The position numbers and the translations under genes are program-made. DNA of 64,000 nucleotides from Planctomycetota bacterium (lineage in GTDB: Bacteria; Planctomycetota; Phycisphaerae; Phycisphaerales; UBA1924). Positions 47,227 through 55,115 of the stretch are shown piece after piece (position 1 is the first letter of the stretch; the number at the start of each line of letters is the position of its first letter). The stretch spans positions 496,001 through 560,000 of the forward strand of contig JBCBSM010000001.1 in the NCBI GenBank assembly GCA_039819165.1. The letters are read 5' to 3'. The notes under the pieces are model-generated. The model saw only the letters and a list, made by a program, of their open reading frames with translations. It did not search any database and had not been told where the DNA came from.

Positions 47227-48582
47227 ATGCCAGCCGACTACCTGCCCGCTCGCCGCCGCCGCATCGCCGCCGCGCTCGCCAAAAAGTCTCGCGAACTCGC
47301 GGGCGATGGCGCACCGCTGCCGATCGTGCTCGTCGGCGCGGGCGAGATGATCCCGGTCGCCGGGGCGCACGATCGCACCTACCCGTACATCGCGCACTCC
47401 CACTACTACTACCTGGCCGAACAGGAGTGCCCGGGCGGCGTGCTGGCGATCGATCTCGAGGAGGCCGAAGCCGAGAACCCGTGGCACGCCTTCGCGCCAG
47501 AGGTCACCGATGCTCGCCGGACCTGGGAGGGTGACGTCGAATGGGAGGGTCGCCCGCTAGCCGAATTCGCGGCCTGGCTCGCGCCTCGCGTCGGCGCCGG
47601 TCGCGGGCGGGCGATCGCGGCGCTAGGCAACCCGCCCGCGGGCATCAACGTGTCGCACGGGGTCGACGGGCCGCTGGCCGCGGCGCTGGATGACGCGTTC
47701 CTGCATGCCCGCCGCGTGCTCGATGATCGCGAGATCGACCTCATGCAGCGCGCGGCCGAAGCGACGGCCCACGGCCACGCCTGGGCGCGCGAGCACATCA
47801 CCAGCGGAACGGCCGATGGCGTTACGGAGCGGGCGATCCAGATCGAACTCGAGGCCGAGTTCTTTCGCGGTGGTGGCGATGCGACCGCCTACGACACCAT
47901 CGTCGGCTGCGGCGCCAACGCGGCCGTGCTGCACTTCTTCCCGAGCGAGCGCGTGGTGCACCGCGGCGAGTGCGTGCTCATCGACGCCGGCGCCCAGGTG
48001 CGGCGCTACGCCGCGGACGTCACGCGCACGTGGCCCGTCGGCGAGCCGACCAGCGTACAGCGGGACCTGATCAACATCGTCTGCGACGCCGAGGAGAGCG
48101 CCATCGCGATGTGCGTGCCTGGAGTCGAGTGGCACGACGTGCACCGCCACGCGAGCGAGAGAGTGCTCGAGGGGCTGGCCGGACTGGGCGCCCTGAAGGG
48201 CGACCCCGCTGAACTCGTCGAGCGGGGCATCGCGGCGCTGTTCTTCCCGCACGGCGTGGGCCACATGATCGGGCTTGGCGTCCGGGGCGCGGGTGGCCGC
48301 CAGCCCGGGCGTGCGCCCCGTCCCGGCCCCGGCGAGGTCCGCGTTCGTGTCGACATGCCGCTGGCCGCCGGCCATGGGTTTACGGTCGAGCCCGGGCTCT
48401 ACTTCATTCCGCAGCTGATCGATCCGGACGCCACGCGGCAGCGCTTCGCCGACGCCGTCAACTGGAGCACGATCGACGCCCTGCGCACCGAGATCCAGGG
48501 CATCCGCATCGAGGACGACATCGTGATCCGCGAGGGTCGGCCCGAGGTGCTCACGTCGTCGATCGAGAAGCGGCCGGGGTAG
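47227..48582 (+). CDS. pepP: M24 family aminopeptidase (Xaa-Pro aminopeptidase-like)
   Basis: A metallo-aminopeptidase of 451 residues with the pita-bread fold of PepP. An N-terminal creatinase-type domain (about residues 1-160) precedes the catalytic domain. Metal ligands are visible in VLIDAGAQ, YAADVTRTWPVG, FFPHGVGHMIGLGVR, FTVEPGLYF and IRIEDDIVI. YDTIVGCGANAAVLHF is the family substrate-side strand. The AMPP_N-like start with DRTYPYIAHSHYYYLAEQEC supports Xaa-Pro aminopeptidase rather than methionine aminopeptidase. It follows the zinc-ribbon gene closely. Confidence 0.9.
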   Translation: MPADYLPARRRRIAAALAKKSRELAGDGAPLPIVLVGAGEMIPVAGAHDRTYPYIAHSHYYYLAEQECPGGVLAIDLEEAEAENPWHAFAPEVTDARRTWEGDVEWEGRPLAEFAAWLAPRVGAGRGRAIAALGNPPAGINVSHGVDGPLAAALDDAFLHARRVLDDREIDLMQRAAEATAHGHAWAREHITSGTADGVTERAIQIELEAEFFRGGGDATAYDTIVGCGANAAVLHFFPSERVVHRGECVLIDAGAQVRRYAADVTRTWPVGEPTSVQRDLINIVCDAEESAIAMCVPGVEWHDVHRHASERVLEGLAGLGALKGDPAELVERGIAALFFPHGVGHMIGLGVRGAGGRQPGRAPRPGPGEVRVRVDMPLAAGHGFTVEPGLYFIPQLIDPDATRQRFADAVNWSTIDALRTEIQGIRIEDDIVIREGRPEVLTSSIEKRPG

Positions 48583-48670
48583 CCGCCGCACACCGGGCTG
48601 CGTGCGAACGGCACTGCCGCGGCATCGGTGCGCCGATCGTGGCGGACCCCGCCGGGCTGCTTGGCTTTCT

Positions 48671-49327
48671 TTAGTCGCCGCCGCCGACGCCACCACGGCC
48701 GATGCCGAACGCCGACATCACCGCGAACAAGATCCACAGCGCATCGAAGCCCGACAGGAAGTTCTCGTTGCGGGTCTCGGTGAAGATCTCCCGCATGGCC
48801 GCACGAACGGCCTCGCGGTCCTCCTCGAACTTGTTGCGGTAGGCCTCGCGGATGATCTGCTGGTCCGCGGGCGAGGACGACTCCCATCGGGCCATCGCGT
48901 CGTCCCAGAGGTCGGCGGGATAGTCCTCCTCCAGCCAGGCATCCTCGTAGGTCATGCCCACGGGCCAGTCGATCTCGATGCCTTCTTCCATGTACTGCTG
49001 CGCCACGTCGTCGGCGATCAGCGACATGAGGATATCGTCGTCGAACTCGGTGGTTTCGAACATCTGCTCGGCGTCGCTGTAGCTCACCTCCCAGGCCGCC
49101 AGCTTGCCGCCGGCGATGGCCGCCAGCGCGACGACCGCCGCCAGGATGCCCGTGCCATCCCCCGTGCGGCCGCCCGAGCCCGCGACGGCCCCGATGCCGC
49201 ACAGCACGCCCACGCCCCAGGCGATCCAGCCGATCTCGTAGCCCGTGTGGTAGGCGATGACCCCCCAGATGGTGGCCCCGATGATGCCGCCCACCAGGGC
49301 GCCGACCAGTGCGCGTGCGAATTGCAT
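48671..49327 (-). CDS. Membrane protein of unknown function
   Basis: A 218-residue protein. Residues 1-80 are hydrophobic and Gly/Ala-rich (GALVGGIIGATIWGVIAY and two more segments), followed by an acidic soluble part with several aromatic residues (YEDAWLEEDYPADLWDDAMA), a charged helix, and a final hydrophobic helix (about 195-212) with a Gly-rich end. GGAG lies seven bases upstream of the ATG. No family recognised; nothing in its neighbours suggests a function. Confidence 0.7.
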   Translation of the reverse strand: MQFARALVGALVGGIIGATIWGVIAYHTGYEIGWIAWGVGVLCGIGAVAGSGGRTGDGTGILAAVVALAAIAGGKLAAWEVSYSDAEQMFETTEFDDDILMSLIADDVAQQYMEEGIEIDWPVGMTYEDAWLEEDYPADLWDDAMARWESSSPADQQIIREAYRNKFEEDREAVRAAMREIFTETRNENFLSGFDALWILFAVMSAFGIGRGGVGGGD

Positions 49328-49551
49328 GGCTCTCCGTCCCGCCCCACGGGCGACCGCAAACCCCCAACACCAGCCCGCGTCGTTGCGCTCGCGGGGAACT
49401 CGCGGGCATGCTACCGAGACTCGGGCGTCATTACAAGGGAATCTGCGTGCTCCAATAGGGAGATTTCGGAGTCACACGCTCGGGGTCCGCCGGTGCCGCA
49501 CATCTCCTGACTTCTTATGTCGCCTCGGGAGCCGGGCGGTGCCGCTGGGGC

Positions 49552-51870
49552 TCACGGGCAGGCGTCGGGGTCACCCAGCACCTCCAGCAGCCGAAGCACG
49601 TCGAGGGTGTCGACACGGCCGCTGCGGTCCAGGTCTGCCGCGGGCGCACCGCGGGCGACGAGGTCGGCCATCGCGAGCACGTCAAAGGCGTCGATGGCGC
49701 CGCTGCCGTCGACGTCGGCTCCCGATCGCACGCGACCGGCCAGTTCGATGTCGTCGAGGACCAGCCGGCCGGTCGCGCGGCCGTCGAAGACGATGGCGAG
49801 TCCCGCGAGTCTGGTAAGGTCCAGCTCGGGCTCGGCCGCGACGAATGCCGCCAGCGGGAAGCGGTACGTCTCGAACATCGTCTTCCACCCGATCCCCGGG
49901 GCGGGCCCGTCCGGGTAGGCCAGCGGGCCCTGCGGCGCATCGGACAGCCGCAGCCGCGCGACGCGGCCGGACTGGTCGTGCAGTTCGACGGACAGGTCGA
50001 TCTCGGCGCCAACGGGGTTGCGCGGATCGCCGTGCAGCTGCGCGAGCCGGAAACTCAGGTCCATCCAGCAGCGGGCGTCCAGGCCGCCGGAGTCCGAGAG
50101 CGTCTCGTAGAAGCCCAGCCCGGTCGTCGTCCACGCCACGTCCAGCCCGGACGTGGGCCAGTACAGCGTCTGGAAGTCGAGCATCCACCGCTCGTCGGCC
50201 ACGTCCAGCTCCGGGGCGTAGGCCACCGGCAGTCCGAGGCTGTTGGTGAACGGATCGCCCACGCCGCCGACGCGATCGAGGTCGTTGTTCGCGAACGACA
50301 CGCCCGCGCCCACCTCTTCCAGGCTCGCGGTCCAGATGCCCCAGCCGGGGTTGCGGAACAGGGCGACGTGGTCGTTGAACAGTCGCTCGACGGGAAACAT
50401 GCGGTCGTAGTTGGTCTGTCCGTCGTACGCCGCCCCGGCGCAGGCCAGCACGGCCGGCAGCGTCGGCGAGCCCACGCGGAAGTCCGAGATGATCGCGCGG
50501 CCGCCGCCGCAGACATACGCGGCGAGCGGCGCGTCGAACGGATGGCTGGCCGTCGAGCTGCCGTCCTGGTTCGCGCTGATGATCAGGTCCCAGCCGCCGG
50601 CCACGATGCGGGTCGCGAACTCGCGGCGATCCGACACCTGCACGATCTCGCCGACGCGACCGGTGGCGGCCTCGGCGTTGAGCGCCGGCCGGTAGAGATC
50701 GGTGCCGCGGATGTTGTCGAGGAAGAACAGCACGCGGGCGCCCTCGTCTTCGGCCAGAAGAGCGCGCAGCTCCTCGCGGAGCACGCGGATGCCCACCTCG
50801 CGGTCGACGAAGGTGTCGCTCAGGAAGCCGTTGACGAAGGTCTGCCCGGGGATGCCGACGATCGCGTCGGCGAACGACTCGGTCGAGTCATCCTCGAAAT
50901 TGTCGATCACCAGCCGCTCGGGCTCGTGGATCTGGTAGTGCACCGTTGCGCCGTCCTCGAGCAGATCGTGGCTGCGGCGGAGGGCGTCGAGCGCCGCCTC
51001 GTCGTCGAAGAAGTGGTGCACCACGAACGGCACGATGGCCGATGCGGCGGCGTCCTGGGCCTCGTGTCGCGGGATGACCGTGGCGCCCAGCGCGCCATGG
51101 TCGTCGAAGGCGTGGTGCCCCGATCCATCGACGTAGGCGTAGTGCCGCAGCCGGTCGCCGTATTCGTAGATCGCGATGGACTGCCCGTTGGCGACGCAGC
51201 CGTCCTCGTCCCGAGAGCCGTACACGACCTGCGTTGCGGGCATGCCGGGGTACCGCACGGCGTAGTCACCGATGGGCGTGCCATAGGGCAGCGGGCAGGG
51301 CGCCAGGAGCACCATGAACTCGGGATCGAGCGGAGGGCCGGGAGAAGAGCCCACGAGGTACAGCGCCGCGCCGGCCCCATGGGAGTGGCCCGCGAGCCCG
51401 TACCGCTCGTCGTCCACCTTGCCGAACAGGAAGTGCCCGGGCGACTGCGACCATTGCAGGACTCGGTTCGTCGTGGCCCGCAGGAGTTCGCGGTGCAGGT
51501 CGCTCACGTCTCCCGGGCCGGAGTGCCAGTCCCCGTTGTGCCGCACCGAGGCGATGATCACGCCGCGGCTCGCGAGCAGCGGGAAGAGGTAGTCGTACCA
51601 GTCGTAGTCCGAGCCGCCCGCGTGCGCGAACACGATGAAGGGCAGCGGGCCGGCGTTGGGCACGATCGGCGCATCCTCGCCCCGAGAGGTCGCCGGGTAG
51701 CTGATCTGCATCTCCCAGTCCCGCGCCCGGCCCTCGAGGGTGAGGGTCGACGCCCAGTAGCGGTAGCCCCACTGGTATCGCCCGGGTTCGAGCCACGGCT
51801 CGTCGGCCGTCGACGGCGCCGCAAGCAGCGCGAGCAATGCGCACACCGCGATCGCCGTCCCGCGCCTCAT
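49552..51870 (-). CDS. Secreted alpha/beta hydrolase with CP-terminal dockerin-like module
   Basis: A 772-residue exported protein. The signal peptide (residues 1-22, ending APSTADEP) is followed by a hydrolase domain with the nucleophile elbow GLAGHSHGAGAALYL near residue 145, and the histidine region SGHHAFDDHG near 250. Before it, FIVFAHAGGSDYDWYDY forms the oxyanion area typical of platelet-activating factor acetylhydrolase/dienelactone-type enzymes. A middle region (300-640) is of unknown type. The C-terminus is two dockerin-like repeats (DVDGSGAIDAFDVLAM, DLDRSGRVDTLDVLRL), ending Ala-Cys-Pro. Its ATG overlaps the stop of the HAF gene (ATGA), so they are co-translated. Substrate unknown. 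Confidence 0.75.
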   Translation of the reverse strand: MRRGTAIAVCALLALLAAPSTADEPWLEPGRYQWGYRYWASTLTLEGRARDWEMQISYPATSRGEDAPIVPNAGPLPFIVFAHAGGSDYDWYDYLFPLLASRGVIIASVRHNGDWHSGPGDVSDLHRELLRATTNRVLQWSQSPGHFLFGKVDDERYGLAGHSHGAGAALYLVGSSPGPPLDPEFMVLLAPCPLPYGTPIGDYAVRYPGMPATQVVYGSRDEDGCVANGQSIAIYEYGDRLRHYAYVDGSGHHAFDDHGALGATVIPRHEAQDAAASAIVPFVVHHFFDDEAALDALRRSHDLLEDGATVHYQIHEPERLVIDNFEDDSTESFADAIVGIPGQTFVNGFLSDTFVDREVGIRVLREELRALLAEDEGARVLFFLDNIRGTDLYRPALNAEAATGRVGEIVQVSDRREFATRIVAGGWDLIISANQDGSSTASHPFDAPLAAYVCGGGRAIISDFRVGSPTLPAVLACAGAAYDGQTNYDRMFPVERLFNDHVALFRNPGWGIWTASLEEVGAGVSFANNDLDRVGGVGDPFTNSLGLPVAYAPELDVADERWMLDFQTLYWPTSGLDVAWTTTGLGFYETLSDSGGLDARCWMDLSFRLAQLHGDPRNPVGAEIDLSVELHDQSGRVARLRLSDAPQGPLAYPDGPAPGIGWKTMFETYRFPLAAFVAAEPELDLTRLAGLAIVFDGRATGRLVLDDIELAGRVRSGADVDGSGAIDAFDVLAMADLVARGAPAADLDRSGRVDTLDVLRLLEVLGDPDACP

Positions 51871-53096
51871 GGGCAGCCCCCGTCGAAGGCGTTCTGGAAG
51901 GCCAGGAAGTCGAAGAGCGTGAGCACGCCGTCGCCGTCGATGTCTGCACGCGGCTCGCCCGCGTCGAAGGCATTCTGGAAGGCGAGGAAGTCGAAGAGCG
52001 TGAGCTCTCCGTCGCCGTCGAAGTCGGCCACGCAGCCCGCGAGGCGGACGATCCAGGACTGCGAATTCGCGATCGAGCCCTCGTACCCCCAGCCCGTCAT
52101 CCACTCACCGCTGGGCGAGATGGACGCAACGAACGAGAACACGAACCCCGGCGGGTACGCCACGCCGCTAGCGTCGAGGAAGTCCTCGACCGCCGTCGTT
52201 CCGACGCCCTCTTGCCACACGAAACCCCGGCCGAAGGTCGCCGGCCCGAGCGGCCAGGTGCCCCCCACGACGATCGAGCCGTCGGCCGTCGTCGACGTGG
52301 CCGCGGTGTTCCGCTGCGCCGCGGGCGGGCTCGGCAGCGGCTGGTACTCGTCGGTGTCGACGTTGTAGCGATACGCCACGCCCGGCGCCCCGATGCCGAA
52401 GCCCACGACGTACCGCCCGTCGTCCGAGACGCCGAAGGCCTCGAGCGCGGGCCGGCCGGCATCGGTGGAGATCAGCTCCTGCACGCCGTCGACCCACACG
52501 GCGCCCTGGCGGCCCGCGCCGTCCTGCCACCCCGCGACGACGTTGCCGTCGAGGTCGACCGCGCTGGCGCGCGCCGACGTGCCGATGGCCGCCGTGCCCA
52601 GGTCGATCACGCCGACGCCCTCGGTCCACTGCATCGCGTGCGCGTCGGCCGTGCCGAGCAGCGTCCAGCCCAGGCCGACGACCGATCGACCGTCGCCCGA
52701 GATGTTCCAGCCGCTGGAGATCTCGTCGTCCACCGGCTCGCCGAAACCCGGTATGAAGCCCAGCGGCGTCCATTCCCCGGTCGTGCGGTCGTAGCGGGCC
52801 ATCTCGTGCCAACCCGGCCCATCGTTGAAGATCGTGCCGCAGACGTACCGACCGTCGTTGGAGATCTTCGCCTGGCCGCCCACGCCCGAGCCCGCGGGCA
52901 CGCCGCCGATGAGTTCCACGCCGCCGTCCTCGGTCCAGAGGAAGTACTCGCCGGCGGGGTGGTTGAAGGAGCCCACGGCGACGCCGGCGTCGCTGATGCC
53001 CTCCATGAGCCCCTGGCCAACGGGCGTGGTCCAGAACTGGCCGAGGGCCGCCCCGCCGCAGCAGAGCACGATGACAGCGGTGAGGCGTGGCGCCAT
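51867..53096 (-). CDS. Secreted HAF-repeat protein with CP-terminal dockerin-like module
   Basis: A 409-residue protein with signal peptide (residues 1-19, ending GAALGQ) and about six HAF-type repeats with SDAGVAVG, SNDGRYVCG, SGDGRSVVG, SDDGRYVVG and ADGSIVVGG elements. It ends with two EF-hand-like repeats around DGDGELTLFDFLAFQ, finishing Gly-Cys-Pro. The start at 53096 follows GGAG and begins the signal peptide, in preference to the ATG at 53126. Its stop overlaps the start of the alpha/beta hydrolase gene. It is similar in plan to the protein at 38619-39926. Confidence 0.78.
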   Translation of the reverse strand: MAPRLTAVIVLCCGGAALGQFWTTPVGQGLMEGISDAGVAVGSFNHPAGEYFLWTEDGGVELIGGVPAGSGVGGQAKISNDGRYVCGTIFNDGPGWHEMARYDRTTGEWTPLGFIPGFGEPVDDEISSGWNISGDGRSVVGLGWTLLGTADAHAMQWTEGVGVIDLGTAAIGTSARASAVDLDGNVVAGWQDGAGRQGAVWVDGVQELISTDAGRPALEAFGVSDDGRYVVGFGIGAPGVAYRYNVDTDEYQPLPSPPAAQRNTAATSTTADGSIVVGGTWPLGPATFGRGFVWQEGVGTTAVEDFLDASGVAYPPGFVFSFVASISPSGEWMTGWGYEGSIANSQSWIVRLAGCVADFDGDGELTLFDFLAFQNAFDAGEPRADIDGDGVLTLFDFLAFQNAFDGGCP

Positions 53097-53153
53097 GTCG
53101 GGTCTCCGGGATTCGGTGGGTGGCATTGTGGCGCGAGTATACCGCGCGCGAAC

Positions 53154-54410
53154 CTATTTGAGGCCCCCAACAAACACCGCAAGCCGGCGTAGCCCCTCGC
53201 GGATATCGTCGTCCGAGCAGGCGTAGCTGATGCGGACGTGCTCGTCGCCGCACCCGCCGAAGGCCCCGCCGGGGACCATCGCCACGCCCTGCTCCTCGAG
53301 CAGCGCCTCGCAGAAGCCCAGCGAGTCATGGATGGTGGCTCCGCCGGCGCTGGTTCCGCCGTAGAAGCTCGCCACCTTCGGGAAGGCGTACATGGCTCCC
53401 GAGGGCCGGGCGGTCTCGATGCCGTCGATGCCGCCCAGCAGGTCGATGACGAGGTCCCGCCGCCCCTCGAAGGTCGCGCGGATGCGCTCGATCTCACCGC
53501 TCGCCTCCGAGAACGCGGCCTCGATGGCCGGGTAGAGGAACGAGGTGATGTTGGTCACGCTCTGGCCCTGGACCCGGGCCATGCCGGGAATCAGCGTCTC
53601 GGCCAACTCGCCGGTGGCCGCCGCGTAGCCCACCCGCCAGCCGGTCATCGCGTAGCTCTTGCTGAGCGCGTTGAGCGTGACGGTGCGATCGGCGACGCCG
53701 GGCAGCGCACCGAAGGACGCGTGCTCCATGCCGTCGAAGATCAGCTTCTCGTAGATCTCGTCGGTGATGACGACGAGGTGGGGCGCGATGGCCCTCGCGG
53801 CGTCGGCAACCACCTCGGCGATCTTCTGCATCCGTTGGCGGTCCATCACCGTGCCGCACGGATTCGACGGGGAGTTGATCACCAGCAGCCGGCTCCGCGG
53901 CGTTATGGCCTCCCGCAGCGCCGCCGGCGAGAGCGCGAAGCCGTCGGCTGCCAATAGGGGCACCTCGACGATCGTGCCCCCGCACATCCGGGCGATGGGC
54001 GCGTAGCTCACCCACGCGGGCGCCGGCACGATGACCTCCCACGTGCCCCCGTCGGGCGCCGGATCGCCCAGCAGCGCGAAGCAGGCCTGGAAGAACGCCG
54101 CCTTGGCACCGCTGGTAATGATGACGCCGTCGGCGTCGATCGGCAGGTCGTTGTCCTCGCACAGCTTGCGGGCGATCGCCTCGCGCGCGGGCTTCGGGCC
54201 GGCGGCGGCCTCGTACTTGGTGCGGCCCGCGTGCAGCGCATCGATCGCGGCCCGCTTGATGACCTCGGGCGTGTCGAAGTCCGGCTCGCCCGCGCCGAAG
54301 CCGATGATGTCGCGACCCTCGGCCTTCAGCCGCTTGGCCCGCGTGGCGACGGCGACGGTGGCCGAGGGCTCCAGATCCGCCACCCGCGACGACATACGCA
54401 ACCAGGCCAT
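53154..54410 (-). CDS. aspC: Class I/II aminotransferase (aspartate aminotransferase-like)
   Basis: A PLP-dependent aminotransferase of 418 residues, subgroup I-gamma. DIIGFGAGEPDFDTPEVI near residue 34 is the substrate-binding N-terminus; GRTKYEAAAG follows. PLP contacts are in VINSPSNPCGTV near 180 and the lysine is in TLNALSKSYAMTGWRVGY near 252. The C-terminal HVRISYACSDDDI holds the Arg for substrate carboxylate. It likely transfers the amino group between aspartate and 2-oxoglutarate. GGAGG lies four bases before the chosen ATG; a second in-frame ATG is at 54395. A terminator-like hairpin lies in its leader. Confidence 0.9.
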   Translation of the reverse strand: MAWLRMSSRVADLEPSATVAVATRAKRLKAEGRDIIGFGAGEPDFDTPEVIKRAAIDALHAGRTKYEAAAGPKPAREAIARKLCEDNDLPIDADGVIITSGAKAAFFQACFALLGDPAPDGGTWEVIVPAPAWVSYAPIARMCGGTIVEVPLLAADGFALSPAALREAITPRSRLLVINSPSNPCGTVMDRQRMQKIAEVVADAARAIAPHLVVITDEIYEKLIFDGMEHASFGALPGVADRTVTLNALSKSYAMTGWRVGYAAATGELAETLIPGMARVQGQSVTNITSFLYPAIEAAFSEASGEIERIRATFEGRRDLVIDLLGGIDGIETARPSGAMYAFPKVASFYGGTSAGGATIHDSLGFCEALLEEQGVAMVPGGAFGGCGDEHVRISYACSDDDIREGLRRLAVFVGGLK

Positions 54411-54442
54411 CCGCCCTCCAGCCTCGCGAGCCGCACAAAGAA

Positions 54443-54464
54443 CGGGCGCGACCACGCGCGCCCG
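54443..54464 (-). promoter_or_regulatory. Terminator-like hairpin in leader of aminotransferase gene
   Basis: An 8-bp GC stem (CGGGCGCG with its complement) followed on the minus strand by TTCTTTG, 33 bases before the aminotransferase ATG. It could be an attenuator. It could also be chance in such GC-rich DNA. Confidence 0.3.
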
Positions 54465-54582
54465 GCGGGACCCGCCGCCCGCCGAAGCGCTAAAGATACG
54501 CCCAGGGCCACCGCGACGAGCCAGGACGGTTCGGCGACGCCCGCGATCGGTCGGTCCGCCAAGGCCGGCCTACGGAACGGGC

Positions 54583-55113
54583 ATGGACACCACCTCCGAA
54601 TTCCGCGAGCGAGCCAAGGACGTCCGCGTGCTGCTGTGCGACGTCGACGGCACCCTCACCGACGGGGCGCTCTACCTCGACGACGACAACGTCGAGACCC
54701 GCCGTTTCTGCGTCCGCGACGGCCAGGGCATCACGGCCTGGCGGCGGCTGGAGCGGCCCGTGGCGATCATCACCGCCCGCCCCGGCAAGGCCGTCCTTGA
54801 GCGGGCCCGCATGCTGGGCGTCGACGCGGTCCTCGAACGGGTCGAGGACAAGCACGCCGCCGTCCGGAGCGTGCTCGGTCGGCTGGGCTACGCGAGCGAG
54901 CAGGCGGCCTTCGTCGGCGACGATCTCGCGGACCTGCGGGCCTTCCGGGCCGTGGGCTGCCCGATTGCCGTCGCCGACGCCGACCCGCACGTCCGGGCCC
55001 GCGCGGCGCTGGTGACCGAGGCCCGCGGCGGCCACGGCGCGGTGCGGGAGGCGATCTGGAGGATCCTGGAGGTCCAGGGCCTGCTGGAGCACGTCATCGA
55101 GATGTACAGTTGA
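54583..55113 (+). CDS. kdsC: 3-deoxy-D-manno-octulosonate 8-phosphate phosphatase
   Basis: HAD-family phosphatase of 176 residues that removes phosphate from Kdo-8-P. Motif I DVDGTLTDGALYLDD is near residue 19, and FCVRDGQGITAWRRL near 45 is the KdsC-specific loop. AIITARPG forms motif II. The lysine motif is EDKHAA, and GDDLADLRAF forms motif IV. Length matches the family. It is followed directly by the LptC/LptA-like gene, the order seen in Gram-negative LPS clusters (kdsC-lptC). Divergent from the aminotransferase. Confidence 0.92.
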   Translation: MDTTSEFRERAKDVRVLLCDVDGTLTDGALYLDDDNVETRRFCVRDGQGITAWRRLERPVAIITARPGKAVLERARMLGVDAVLERVEDKHAAVRSVLGRLGYASEQAAFVGDDLADLRAFRAVGCPIAVADADPHVRARAALVTEARGGHGAVREAIWRILEVQGLLEHVIEMYS

Positions 55114-55115
55114 CG

